Below are positions 31,501 to 42,889 of a DNA stretch of 64,000 bases, one piece after another; positions within the stretch are counted from its first letter, which is position 1; every line of letters starts with the position of its first letter. The notes under the pieces were generated by a model. That model was given only the letters and a program-made list of their open reading frames with translations. It was not told the origin of the DNA and did no database searches. Source of the DNA: Camelus bactrianus (Eukaryota > Chordata > Mammalia > Artiodactyla > Camelidae); NCBI RefSeq assembly GCF_048773025.1, contig NC_133558.1:17590501-17654500 (forward strand). Direction: 5' to 3'. A program made the translations under genes and the position numbers.

Positions 31501-34500
31501 GCCTAACCATGTGCCCAGTTGAACTGAAAATTTTTATAGATAGCACTAAAAAAATACCCTTTCAGGTTTTTGTTACTAGACATTCTTTTTTTTTTTTAAT
31601 AAAGGTTCTGGGACTTGAACTCAAGACCTCATGCGTGCTAAGCATGTGCTCTACCACTGAAATATACCCACCCACCTCCCACTAGACATTCTTTTAAAGT
31701 ATTATAGTCCAAAACACAATCAGAACCAATCAGGACCTGAGAACACCAGCAATTATTTACAACTACGTGTCTCCAACATCTAGCAAGTTGCTTAGCACCT
31801 AGTAGGTATTTAATAAGTAGTTGTAAAGAGAAGAAGTTAAAAAAAATGAATTGCTGATATCAAAATCAGAATGGGAAAATTTCTCCTTGGGCTCCCTCTC
31901 ATCACAGACATTCATAAATTCATTCCATAAATACTTAACAAGCTTCTCCAATGTTGAAGTTACTGTTCTAGAAACTGAGGAAAAATCAGTGAGCAAATTA
32001 CATAAAGATCCCTGCCCTCATGGAACTCACATTCTGGAGGGTGCAGAGAACAATAAATGAAATAATTAAACTGTATTTTATATCAGATGGTGATGAGTAC
32101 AGTAGAAAAAGCAGGGAAGAGACTAAAAGTGAAGAGGAACATGGAGGTAAGGGAATTATACATAGAATGGTCAGGCGAAGCTTCACTGAAAAGATGGCAA
32201 TTGAACAAAAGCAGAATGAAGTGAGAGGGTGAGCACCTCTGGGGCTCATTGAGAGGATCCAAAGTGAAGTCCTGTCTAGCACAGCACTGAGACGGGGTCC
32301 TGATAGGGGACATAGAGTTTATCATTCATGCTGTACACTTTTGAGAGTGAGGGGAGGCACTGACAGTAATTACACAGAAACAACTGGAATAAACTAGGAC
32401 TGCCCAGGAAACTACAACATGTGCCCATCTCATTCTTTTCATTTGTTCATTTGTTTGTTTTTTGTTTGTTTGTATTAATACCTTTATTATGGTATGATTT
32501 CTGTACAGTAAACTACACATATTTCAGATGACACTTTGATGAGTTTTGATAGATATATGCACCTATGAAACCACTGGCACAATCAAGATAGCTAACATTT
32601 CCATCCCTCTTGATAAATATTAATTTTGCCTTCTTTCCCTTTCCCCCAATATTAGTTGTAGTGAGAGTGACTGACATGGAAATTATATACTAAGCCTGGT
32701 GGCCGCATAAAGAAAATGAGTAAGAATTTGGCCAGGGGGAATTTGGCAAGGCTTCAAAATAGAAGTGGCATTTAAACTGAGGTTTCTGGGAGTTTACTGG
32801 CTTTAAAGTATGACCTCACTTCCAGTGTCAATGTAATACACTTTATCTTTTTTTTATTAATGGAGGTACTGGGGATTGAACCCAGGACCTCGTGCTTGCT
32901 AAGCATGTGCCCTACCACTGAGATATTTACCCTCCCATACTATACTTTAAAAGACATGTTTGAAGACTGGAAAAGCCTTTAAGACCACAAAAATCAATGG
33001 CACTTCAGTCCATCAGACCAGTGGAAGTGAGTTTTGAGGACAGCACAACCTTCCCAGTGCATCTCAAATATAACTGGTAGGAGACCCCATCTTTACGCAG
33101 AAGGAAAACTTTGATTAATACAAAATATCATGGAAGTAGGGTTTCTCCACCCTGTGTCCTGACTCTGTTCACAGCCACACTGCAGAGCTGACCAGCATGG
33201 GCTTGTGTGTGGCATGTATTTCCCATTCTTCCCCTGTAACCGTGACCCTGGCCTGGCCTGCCACACTCTGAATTGAGTTGTTGTACAATTGTGTGTTTAG
33301 TGTGTTTTGATATGGTTAATTGGCTGGCTGGTTTTGTCCTTCAATCTATTGTTTCATGCTTGCCTTTATCAAACCCCCTCAACACGTTTTGTAGAATTTC
33401 TTTCCAACTTGCTGAGTTCTTTCATCTTATCCTAGTTCAAAGTTTCAGTGTGGGCCTTTCACTATGCAACTAGTTTTTTTTTTTAATCCTGGAAAGATCA
33501 AATTGAGCAGGAAGCAGTAAGACTTAAGTAACTGCTTTAATTTTATCTTTGATAGAATTTATTGGCTAAGCTTAACAAAGGGATTACTTAAAAGAAGTTT
33601 GGATGGTCACTGGATACCTGGCTAAGGGGGCAGAAGTCTCCTAGGACCAGGCATTTGTAGCTCTCAGAAATCAAGTATTCTCTTTTAGTGAGGATTCTTT
33701 GAAGGATAAAATAAATTAGGAAGAGTCTGGATTCTTGGGTCTTTTGATGATGTTCTGCTGACATTAAGGAGGTGATAGTGTTACTTTAAGGATCACAGGA
33801 GCATCGAGACCTAATAGGTGGATATTGTTAAGAGACTAGAAGAAAATTACCTAATTGACTGAGCCCCTGGAAGGTAAACATCTCTGAATTGGGGTGGAGG
33901 TTGGCTTTGCACACTAGCTCTGTCCATTCTCCTAAAAACCAGCAGCTCCTTATGAGTATTAGATTGCTGTGGCAATGTGAAGCCCCAAACCAGGGGAGGA
34001 GGGAAAGTGTCTCGAGGTCAAAAAATTTAAGATCCTGCCAACTTGGCAGATTTCTGTCCTTACTGTATTAACCTAGAACTTCAGGAAGCCAAGGTTACTG
34101 AGAAGTCCTCCCAGGGCTTCTAAACCTGCTTATTTCTGGACATACCAGGAATGGGAAAATTAACATCTCTAGGTGAATGAATCAATCAACAAACATTTAT
34201 TAGGAGGCAGATAGATGCTCCTGTGATGGGGTCTGTAGGTGGAACACAAAGAAAAGTGCAATTTAATCCTTTCTCCCCTTAGAAATCTTACAGTTTGGGG
34301 ACATAATGGTCTCCTGGTGTTCTCCAAAGTCAACGTTTTCTTCCTTTCTTTCCTCCTTACTGTTTTCTTCCTTCCTTTCTCCCTTCACAGAAGGGAGTGC
34401 ATGGAAAATGTATCATCTGGACACCGGCCTCCTGCTATCTCCCCTCTTGCACTGGCTCTCATCACTAAGAGCTGATCTTCTAAGACACTTGACCTAAGAC

Positions 34501-37500
34501 ACCATTACCTTTTTAGCTGAGCCCTGGTCTCTCTCCCCAGGCCTGGGCTCTAAGCCCCTTATTGAAATGAAGGGCCATGAGGATGGAGGCATCCGGCTGG
34601 AGTGCACATCTGTAGGGTGGTACCCAGAGCCCCGTGCAGTGTGGAGGGAACCTTCTGGTGAGATCATGCCGGCCCTGGAGGAGGCTTACACTGTGAACGC
34701 AGATGGACTCTTCAGGGTCACCATGGCTGTGATTATCAGAGACCACTCTGTGAGAAATGTGTACTGCTCCATCAACAACACCCTGCTCAACCAGGAGAAG
34801 GAAACTGTGATTTTCATCCCAGGTTAGTTCCCTGCTCCCTGGAAGCCCAGTTCGTGATGGCAGGATCCTCAGCAGACAGATTGGAGCCTAGCATGGGGAG
34901 GGGGAGGTAGGGGCGTGGGACAGAAGTGTCCAGGGTCCTGGAGAGCTGGAGGCTGCAGCTGAGCTGAGGCCCCTGCCCCTGTCACAAGGGAAAAATCAAA
35001 TCGTCTCAAAACACCTGAGTAGGAGGCCTCTTCTGTGAGGGTAAATCTGATCATTTTTATTCTGTTATAGTCCTCATCCTGCAGCAATTTTCAAATATTT
35101 AGAACAATAATAAAATGATGGAGAATGATAGGGGTGGGTGGCTACTTGCACCTGGTGGTGTCCCTTCCTGCTCATGAGATTGCCCAAGGGATACAGTGAG
35201 AGAGATTCTCTGTTCATAGACATTCATAAAGTCATTAAACAAATACTTAACAAGCAACTCATATGTTCAAAGCACTGTTCTAGAAACCGAAGATAAATCA
35301 GTAAACAAAATAACATGAAGGTCCCTTCCCTCATGGGGCTCCCATTCCAGAATGGCCAAAGGCAATCAATGAAATGATCATTAGTTAAAACAAGGAGTGA
35401 GATAATTCATTAAACTGTGGATTATGTCAGACGGAGATAAGTACTGTAGAAAAAATTAACGGAGGCAGGGAGGCGGGAGGGTTAGGTGCCTAGGTTAGTC
35501 ATAATTGTAAATAGGATGGTCAGGGAAGGCTTCACAGAAAGATGGCAGTTGGGGAAGTGAGGAGTGAGCCTGGCAGATGTTTGAGGACTGAGCAAGCGAG
35601 GTAACGAGAACAGCATATGCAAAAGGCTGAGGCAGGAGCTATCTGGCAGTCTCAAGGACTCCCAAGAAGCAGGTGTGGCTGGAGTGGCTTGAGTACAGGG
35701 AGGGTTGTAGGAGATGAATTCAGAGAGGCAATGGGTCCAGACTGAAGCCATGTAGGCCGTAAATGGACTTTGGCTTTTCCTCTGAGTGAGAAAGGAAACA
35801 TTGTAGGGTTTTGAGCCAAGAAATAACATGATCCCATTCATTTAGGCTGCTGTATTGAGGACAGACTGCAGAGGGGCTGGGCAGAAACAGGGAGCAGGGC
35901 ACTGCGATATGCCAGGCAAGGAGGGATGGCGGCTCATACCACATGGCGGCTGTGCTGATTCAACGCAGCTTCAGGGCGACTCCAGGTGTTTCTGCTTTTT
36001 TGTTTGCTGGGCCCCCAACCCCTGCAGTCATTGTCGGGTGAGCCAGTGCAGAGCCAAAGTCTCTGTATCTAGCTGGGATTTCTGAGAGAGAAGCTGCCAG
36101 ACCAGGGACCTGAGAGGCTCTCATCCTGGGGCTCCCTTTTCTCACTAAATGGGAATTTTTTTTAACTCCCTTTCAGAATCCTTTATTCCCAGCACATCTC
36201 CCTGGATGGTGGGCCTGGTTGTCATCCTGCCTTTTCTGCTTCTCCTCATCACTGGGAGCATCTGTCTCATCAGGAAACTCAAGCGGGAAAAAAAGTTTCT
36301 GTCTGTGCAAAAAGGGGTTGAAAATGAAGAGAAAGAAACTGCACTTAAGGAACTAGGGAAACAATGTGTGGAAAAAGAGAAAGAACGTCAAATAAAAGGT
36401 AAAAGAGTAGGAGGACAGTTCACCCACCAGCATGCAAAGGACACAGCTCGGGCAGCTAGAAGCCTGGGAAAGAGAGAGAGGACATGAATAAAGGCAGCAG
36501 CAAGGGCTTATGGAACTAGAAATAAATCCCAGTCCTAGTGTCACTGTCCTAGTAATAATCCCACAGACCCCGCTTTCTTCCATTCTGCAAATATTGCATC
36601 CGTTCACCTGCTACCTATAGCAGTAGATTTTTTTATGGCTATAATGCAATGTTTTATTATTTTAATTTAATTCAGTTTTTTATTGAAGTACAGTCAGTTA
36701 CAAAGTGTCAATTCCTGGTGTACAGCACAATGTCCCAATCATGCATATACATACATATATTCGTTTTCATATTCTTTTTCATTAAAGATTATTACAAGAT
36801 ATTGAACATAGTTCCCTGTGCTATACAGAAGAAATTTTAGGTTTGCTTTCGTTCAACAATCTACCACTTTTTTTTAAATCTATTTTTATATATAGTGGCT
36901 AACATTTATAAAGTACTGATAATATCCAGTCCCCTGATCAGATATTATTTCTGGTATCTTGACAGTTTCCTAGGCAGCAGGGGAGGGGGCTGGTGGGGTT
37001 CCCAGAAAAGGCCAGCATTCATCGTTTAAGACAAACTCAAATTGTCTTAGTTCTTCTATTGAGGACATTCATTTGTTTCTGTTTCTGTTTCTTTTTCAGA
37101 GCAACTTCAAGAAGAATTGCGTAAGTTTAGCATTTCCTGAACTACTCCATGCATGATTTGTATTCTGCTGGGTTAGCTGTTATCTCACGATAATCTCACC
37201 TCTCTGCCTATCCCGTTGCAGGATGGAGAAGAACCCTCTTACATGCGGGTGAGCACCTCTGACCTTCCCCCGGACCCCAAGCTTTCTCCCCACTAGCCCC
37301 TCAGCAGGACACATTAGAGGAGATGAACAAGGGGGCCCAAGGCTTTCTAGGGGGAGCAGGGGCCTGGGATCGGTTCATAAGCAGTATCCCACCAAATGCT
37401 GTATCCTACCCCTGCTGTCAGGGAGTCCCAGCAGCTTTTAATCAACTCTATCACTAATTTCCCACTGTCCTTTCTATTTTAGAATAATTTCATCTGTGAT

Positions 37501-39348
37501 TACCAAAGGTCTACCACACAGAGTGAACCTCCCAAAAGGTTACATTTTGGTAGTTGTTGCTCATTGGAGCCTGGATTAATTTGAAAGAAGACAATACCAG
37601 CTTAGCTATTTATAACCTGGGAGATGGTATAGACTCACAGTGGGAGAGCCATGTGTGGCAAAGGCAGTAAACTTCCCAGGCCTGTCTCAGGGGTGTACAA
37701 ATAGGTACCAGAAATGCCTTCCTGCTCCAAGAGAACACTGACACTCCGTGTAGAGCCTGTCAGGGGAGGGGATCTGGACAAGTGGGAAGAGCACAGTGTC
37801 TGATTGCCCAGTCCTAACGAGCACTGTGCATCTTATGATTTGACACCTTTAATGGAAAAGCATCAAAGAATCCAGGCTTTGCTAGATTCCACGGCACTTA
37901 GACCTCTCCTCTTCCCTCTTTTGAATTGCAAACTTATCACAATCAGACATGTCAACTTGGAGAAAGAAGCAAATCATTTTAACACAATGATTTTGTCAGA
38001 TGTAGACTGACTAAGTGATGGTAACCGCAGATGGGAGAGGTCTGCAGAATGACAGGGGTCTGAAGCGTAGCTGTAGACCTCAGACCCACGTTAGGAAAGC
38101 AAAACTGGGTGGTTATGGTTCCCCCTACCTTTTACCATACACACCTCTCAGGTAGCAGGTTACTTTGGGGGACATTATCCTTCTGTCTAACCCTATGAAA
38201 GGGGGCCCTTGTTAGTCATTTGAATCAGTTGTCACCTGGTTAAACTAGTAGAACACAGAGGATCAGTAAAGGGCCCCTTATTGCCTTTATCTTTGTAGGG
38301 AGGAATTGGCCTTGCATGGCTTAATTGGGAGAGGGGGACAGGATAGGGCCTCTTTGCTGGTTTAATCCAAATGGGGAAGTTTCTAACTAGAGTCCCAGGG
38401 ATCATGTATCTTGAATAGAGAAGGGGACAGATCTGAGCATGTTGAGAGAAAGTGGGAGCCATTAATATCAGCTCATTTGCTAAACTTTCTATATTTCTTA
38501 GAGCCCCAGTTACGCTCTACTTGGGCAATGTTCCTTCCACTCAAGACATGGAAGTGCAGCCTCAGTCATTCTGTCTATGAGCTGCCTGGGATCTGAGATC
38601 AAGGGCCTTCATAGAAAAGATTGTTACCTAGGGGAGCTCCCACCAGCTTTGGGGGATCTCTCTGGGGACCAGAAATCTCACCATCTCTTGAGATCATAGA
38701 CCTAAACCTGCGACTTCCTCTGCAGCTGATGTGGTCCTGGATCCAGACACTGCTCATCCCGAACTCTTCCTGTCAGAGGACCGGAGAAGTGTGAGACGGG
38801 GCCCCTCCAGGCAGAGCATACCTGACAACCCGGAGAGATTTGATTGTCAGCCTTGTGTCCTGGGCCTAGAGAGCTTCTCCTCAGGGAGGCATTACTGGGA
38901 GGTGGAGGTTGAAAACGTGATGGTGTGGGCTGTGGGGGTTTGTAGAGACAGTGTTGAAAGGAAAGGGGAGGCCTTGCTGGTTCCTCAGAATGGCTTCTGG
39001 ACCCTGGAGATGTTTGGGACCCAGTACCGGGCCCTGTCCTCCCGTGAGAAGATTCTCCCCCTGAAAGAGCGCCTTCACCGGGTGGGCATCTTCCTGGACT
39101 ACGAATCTGGAGATGTGTCCTTCTATAACATGAGGGACAGATCGCACATCTACACATGTCCCCGTTCACCCTTCTCTGGGGCCCTGAGGCCCTTCTTCAG
39201 GCTGGGGTCTGATGACAGCCCCCTCTTTATCTGTCCAGCGTTTATAGGGGCCCAGGGGGTCACAGTGCCCGAGGGCGGCTTGGTCCTTCACAGGGCAGAG
39301 ACCCACCACAGCCTCCAGGACCAGTTCCCTGGTCTCAGAGCCAAGTAG
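28469..39348 (+). CDS. BTN2A: BTN2A (BTN2A1/BTN2A2-type butyrophilin), complete, 7 coding exons, 535 aa
   Basis: Type I membrane protein. In human, BTN2A1 is the ligand of the V-gamma-9 T-cell receptor chain and works with phosphoantigen-loaded BTN3A1. Coding exons: 28469-28553, 29855-30202, 34541-34822, 36177-36398, 37100-37120, 37222-37248, 38726-39348; all junctions phase 1, frame open. Order: signal peptide (1-29), IgV (30-144), IgC (145-238), transmembrane segment around [16 protein letters not shown], long charged helix, heptad, 9-residue exon, B30.2 (from 329). IgV keeps the V-gamma-9 contact residues known from human BTN2A1 (R66, K80, R125, Y127, E136 here; human numbers are one lower). 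The leader [12 protein letters not shown] and the loops [20 protein letters not shown] and [11 protein letters not shown] look like BTN2A2, but T508 (GVTVPE) is the BTN2A1 state (human T510; BTN2A2 has Met). The C-terminus runs ten residues past the human end. Confidence 0.94.
28795..28862 (+). repeat. Truncated tRNA-derived SINE (Vic-1 type)
   Basis: GGGGATATAGCTTAGTGGTG and CACGAGGTAC, then an A-rich end; the B-box half is missing. Confidence 0.65.
28891..29350 (-). mobile_element. 5'-truncated L1 in BTN2A intron 1
   Basis: Reverse-oriented L1 3' end (TTATTGAAGTGTAGTTGATT, AGTTCCCTGTGCTATATAG). Flanked by TAACAGTATAT at 28880-28890 and 29351-29361. Confidence 0.88.
29855..30202 (+). CDS. 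BTN2A: BTN2A exon 2: IgV domain
   Basis: 348 nt from TTGAACAG to donor GCAG|GTGTGT. Reads [39 protein letters not shown] and [16 protein letters not shown]. The donor GTGTGTCA is weaker than the GTGAGY used by the paralogues, and an old LTR begins only about 15 bases beyond it. Confidence 0.94.
30217..30575 (-). mobile_element. Old MLT1-like (MaLR) LTR next to the BTN2A IgV exon
   Basis: TCTCACAGTTCTGGAGGCTG, CCTAATCTCCTCTTCTGATA and CTTAATTACCTCTTTAAAG are characteristic of MLT1-type LTRs in reverse orientation. It starts about 15 bases after the IgV splice donor. Confidence 0.75.
31588..31680 (-). repeat. tRNA-derived SINE (Vic-1 type)
   Basis: TTTTTTAATAAAGGTTCTGG ... CTAAGCATGTGCTCTACCAC in reverse orientation, within BTN2A intron 2. 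Confidence 0.85.
31900..32280 (+). repeat. Ancient interspersed repeat copy in BTN2A intron 2
   Basis: CTGTTCTAGAAACTGAGGAA, CCTCATGGAACTCACATTCT and GTCAGGCGAAGCTTCACTGA of the shared module. Confidence 0.62.
32465..32645 (-). mobile_element. Old L1 3' end fragment in BTN2A intron 2
   Basis: CTTTATTATGGTATGATTTC and ATGCACCTATGAAACCACTG in reverse orientation resemble old mammalian L1 3' ends. Confidence 0.55.
32848..32938 (-). repeat. tRNA-derived SINE (Vic-1 type)
   Basis: GGAGGTACTGGGGATTGAAC ... GCTAAGCATGTGCCCTACC in reverse orientation, within BTN2A intron 2. Confidence 0.88.
34541..34822 (+). CDS. BTN2A: BTN2A exon 3: IgC domain
   Basis: 282 nt between CTCCCCAG and GTTAGT. Reads [19 protein letters not shown], with cysteines in [13 protein letters not shown] and VYCSINN, ending [14 protein letters not shown] in SINNTLL is a potential glycosylation site, as in human. 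Confidence 0.94.
35210..35890 (+). repeat. Ancient interspersed repeat copy in BTN2A intron 3
   Basis: CTGTTCTAGAAACCGAAGAT, CCTCATGGGGCTCCCATTCC, GTCAGGGAAGGCTTCACAGA and AGCCAAGAAATAACATGATC; the best preserved copy, from the tail motif through the snippets seen in the other copies. Confidence 0.65.
36177..36398 (+). CDS. BTN2A: BTN2A exon 4: transmembrane segment and charged helix
   Basis: 222 nt between CTTTCAG and GTAAAAG. Reads [17 protein letters not shown], a hydrophobic span, then [15 protein letters not shown] and a Glu/Lys-rich stretch to ERQIK. It is longer than the same exon in BTN1A1 (150 nt) and has the BTN2A1-style extended helix. Confidence 0.92.
36660..36835 (-). mobile_element. 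Short L1 3' end in BTN2A intron 4
   Basis: TTTTATTGAAGTACAGTCAG ... AGTTCCCTGTGCTATACAG, the same L1 3' UTR module in reverse orientation. Confidence 0.85.
37100..37120 (+). CDS. BTN2A: BTN2A exon 5: 21-nt heptad exon
   Basis: 21 nt flanked by TTTTTCAG and GTAAGT; reads EQLQEEL, as in human BTN2A (EKLQEEL/QQLQEEL). Confidence 0.9.
37222..37248 (+). CDS. BTN2A: BTN2A exon 6: 27-nt exon
   Basis: 27 nt flanked by GTTGCAG and GTGAGC; reads RWRRTLLHA, against RWRRTFLHA in human BTN2A1/2A2. Confidence 0.92.
38726..39348 (+). CDS. BTN2A: BTN2A exon 7: B30.2 domain and C-terminus
   Basis: 623 nt from CTCTGCAG to TAG. Reads [53 protein letters not shown] and [15 protein letters not shown]. The human proteins end at THQSL; here THHSL is followed by [10 protein letters not shown] before the stop. 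Confidence 0.94.
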
Positions 39349-39961
39349 AGAAGCCCAAGCCACCGCTACTACCACAGCACAGCACCACCCCCGGGGAGGA
39401 AAACCACCCTCCTTCCTCTGGTCACAGAAGAGAATTTCCTCCAGAGGTCCCCTGACACCCTTCAAGCCCCAGCCCCATCTCTCCCTCATTAGGCTGTTGC
39501 TTTTGTTCAGTTGCATGTAACCATGGGGCAGGGGCCAGTCTCGGACACTAGTGATGCCACATAGCTTCCAACCAAGAAGAAAGTGTGAGAAAATGACAGG
39601 CAGAAAACCGGCTGCTTTAACATCGGAGCGAAGCTTTCAGCCTGATACTGGAGTTGACATCAGAGACTAGGATTTGGGGCAAGGGCAAGAGGATGCACTA
39701 GGATGTAAGAAGGGAGGGGGAGACCACAAATGGAGGTCAGAGATAGAGGAAGTGAGACCAGAGAGGTGGGCCAAGGCTATGGATGTATTTAAGCCCCACC
39801 ATTACAGCAAAGGGGTCCCAGGAGGTGATGATCCACTTCCAAGCCACCATCAAGATTTCCAGATCCCACAGTAAAGCTCCCCAGGCCTAGACTGGGACGG
39901 GAGGAATGAAGGACAAGGGCACATCTGGTGCCACACCTGGTCTGGCTCAGGTGTCCCTACA

Positions 39962-39967
39962 ATAAAC
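39962..39967 (+). promoter_or_regulatory. BTN2A: Possible BTN2A polyadenylation signal AATAAA
   Basis: AATAAA in CCCTACAATAAACAAGG about 0.6 kb past the BTN2A stop, outside any recognised repeat. Other AATAAA-like sites follow near 40305, so the usage is uncertain. Confidence 0.4.
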
Positions 39968-41045
39968 AAGGAGTCAGTACTTAGTTATTGAGCATGGGCT
40001 AAGGTGTAAGGTCCCAGCTGAGCAGGTCACCATCGGACCAAGTGGATCTCAAGGTTCAGGTCAATGGGAAGAGCAGTGCTTTCCAGCTTTTTGGCCTCAG
40101 GATGCCTTTAGACATTTAAAAATGATTGAGGACCCTAAAGAGCTTTTGCTCATTTGGGTTATATCTATCAATAGTTGTAACATTAGAAATTGAAGCTGAG
40201 AAAATTTTTTAATGTATTTATTTATATTAATATGGTAAAAAGCCAATTATAAGTTAATATAGAAACATGTTTTATGAAAATAAAAACTGCTGTTTCCGAT
40301 GCAAAATAAATTTTATTGAGAAGTGTGGTATTCTTTAATGTTTTTGCGAATCTAATGCCTGGCTTCTAGAAGGTGGCTAGATCCCCACATCTGCCCCTGA
40401 ATCAGTGTTGGGGTATCACAGGTCATGTAGGCTCTAGATAACTTCACTGTAAGAGAAGGAGAGCAAAAATGGCAAATAATGTCTTAGTGTTATTATTCTG
40501 GAATAGTCTGAGCTTTGCAGACTCCTTGAAAGTGTAATAGGGACCTCCATCCTGAGAAAGCTGCAAAACATGTTTTGAGAACCAGGATAGAGGATCCCGG
40601 AATTGAGTCAGGTATCTAAAATGATAGCTTAAATGGTAGTATTTTTGACTTTACAGAATACAGCCACCCAACTGTAAAACTTGGCTGCAAAATAACAAAG
40701 GTATTTAAGAAGCGCAAAGTTGTATTCCTGCAGTTACCAATGGACATGTTCTGGAAAAAATTAGGAACATTGAAATAGGTGATTTGTTGAGATGGAAGAC
40801 TGGGTTATTAATGTGTATGTGCATGTGCTGTTTTTATTTTTGGAACAACTTTAACTAAAATCCCCAGACTGCATGTCAGAAGCAAGTGCAACCAATAACT
40901 GCCTACATTAATCTTAAGCAAGTTGCAGCTTTTTAGTGTTTCAGAATGCCGTAAAAGGAGGCTCTGAGTGCGTCTGCATATCTTTTGTCATTTGCTTGTT
41001 TTTCAGTTTTTTCTTATTGTTCTTTACGGTATTTTGGTTTTGTTT

Positions 41046-41202
41046 TGGGGGTAATTAGGTTTACTTATTTATTTATTTATTTTTCTTTTTTCAGATATGT
41101 TGGATTTTTTTTTTTTTTAATGGCGATACTGGGGATTGACCCCAGGACCTCATGCATGCTAAGCACACACTCTACCACTGAGCTATATACCCTCCCCTGG
41201 CC
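41046..41202 (-). repeat. tRNA-derived SINE (Vic-1 type), full tail
   Basis: GGGGGTAATTAGGTTTACTT and T-rich tract, then GGGGATTGACCCCAGGACC ... CCACTGAGCTATATACCCTC, reverse orientation. Confidence 0.87.
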
Positions 41203-41514
41203 CTGATATTTTTTCATTAGAGTTTACAAAACACTTTCACTTATGCAGTGTCCTTGCTTTTTTATAGCAAGTAGATTTATCCCCATTTCACAGTGAAATA
41301 ATGAGGTCTAGCAAGTTAAAGTGATACTTTTTTTGTTTGAATAGTTTTCATTCATACTGTTTTTTGATAAATCATGCCTCATCTTTAAGGTGCCTTCTAA
41401 ACATAAAATTCAAATATTTTAAGTATTTATTGAAACTAAGCATGAACCTAAAGCTCTACTAGTCGTATAAAATAGTATAAAACTTGGCTCTACTTTCTTC
41501 TGTCTTTTATTCAT

Positions 41515-41905
41515 ATCTTTTCTTATTCATTCACTCTCAATAAACTTAGCACCTTTAATGTGTCAACCATGTAATAAGCAGGGTGATGTTATGGAGACGA
41601 ATGGGTGGGGACTTAGGTGGGCTCCTTTAGATGGCAAAGTTAGGGAGGGCTTTCTGGAGGAAGTGACAGTTTTTCTGAGACTTGAGGACTAAGAAACAGC
41701 CTCATGGAAGCTGGTGGAATAGGTGCCAAAAAGCGGGAACATTGTGCACACAAGCCCCAGAGCAGAAATAGACTAACTCTTTAAAGGAACATAAAGCCCT
41801 ACAGTCAGAGCAAAGACTGAGAATGGGACAGGTAGGAAGCCTAAGTAGAAAGCAGACCATCTGGGGCCTCATATCCAAGTGCTGAGAATCAAACAGGAGC
41901 AGAGT
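41515..41905 (+). repeat. Ancient interspersed repeat copy
   Basis: TAGGGAGGGCTTTCTGGAGG, CTGAGACTTGAGGACTAAG and GAGCAGAGTCTTACTAG-type end of the module. Confidence 0.55.
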
Positions 41906-42889
41906 CTTACTAGAAACCAAAGTTCAAATGACTGGAGTCGCCCAAGTGTTATTTTTTCATTTCCTCTTCCCAGAAGGATTATTCATTTTTAACAGCATGG
42001 AGAATTTAGTTTTCTAGAATTTCCCTTTTCCTGGGTTTGGGGGCTGGGAGTGAGGTGGAGTAGAGTATGGAGAAAAGGGGAACGGCCCCCTGGGACTCTT
42101 CTCCTTTTTGGTGTCACTGCTCAGGCCTAGTGTAGCGATCCCAGCCCCCTCAGTAGCTGAGGGCCACAGTGTCTGTGATCCCATCTGCTCTCTTGGCTTT
42201 GACTGTGGCTTAGATCAACCCCAAGAGGAGGAGGGGGAAAATTCTGCATCAAGACCTTCTAGTGGAAGGTTTTCAAATTTTTTGGCACCCTGGGTTAAAG
42301 AGAGAGACACTTGGTTCATCTTTTACGTCAAATGGGTTGGGAATTACCACCAGTGGTTATTGGGCAATAGTTTCCTTGATGGTTAATCGTGCCTTTTGAT
42401 CCCTGTGTGGGAGAGACTAGGCTGGGCCAAGGAGGGAGATGGGGGTGGGGAGATTGGAAGTTAGGTCTTCTTGGCACATCCTACCATAATTAGAAGTTTT
42501 CCCAACTTTAGGTAAAGCAAAACTTACATATCCCTGGACGCAGGAAGAGCTTGCTTTAATCACATAACCAGTTGCACAGGCCTGACAGGGAATAGTCATG
42601 CACATTCCTGCGAGGCCAGTTCACAGGATCCTTTCATTTTCTTCCCAGCCCCGACCATGCTTGGCCCCAAACCAACCCTTTTATACCATAAGGCACAAGG
42701 TACATGTATAATTATCCCAGACCTTCCAATTACAGTTACTAAGTAAACTTAGAGGACTCTAGTATCCAGATAGAGGCATAAGTAATCTAACACAGATAAG
42801 GTGCATGTACCATTGTCAGTAAATAAGCTAACATTTATATCTGAGCAGTCTCTTGTGAGTATGAATCAAGACACCTGCAGCTTCTTCTT

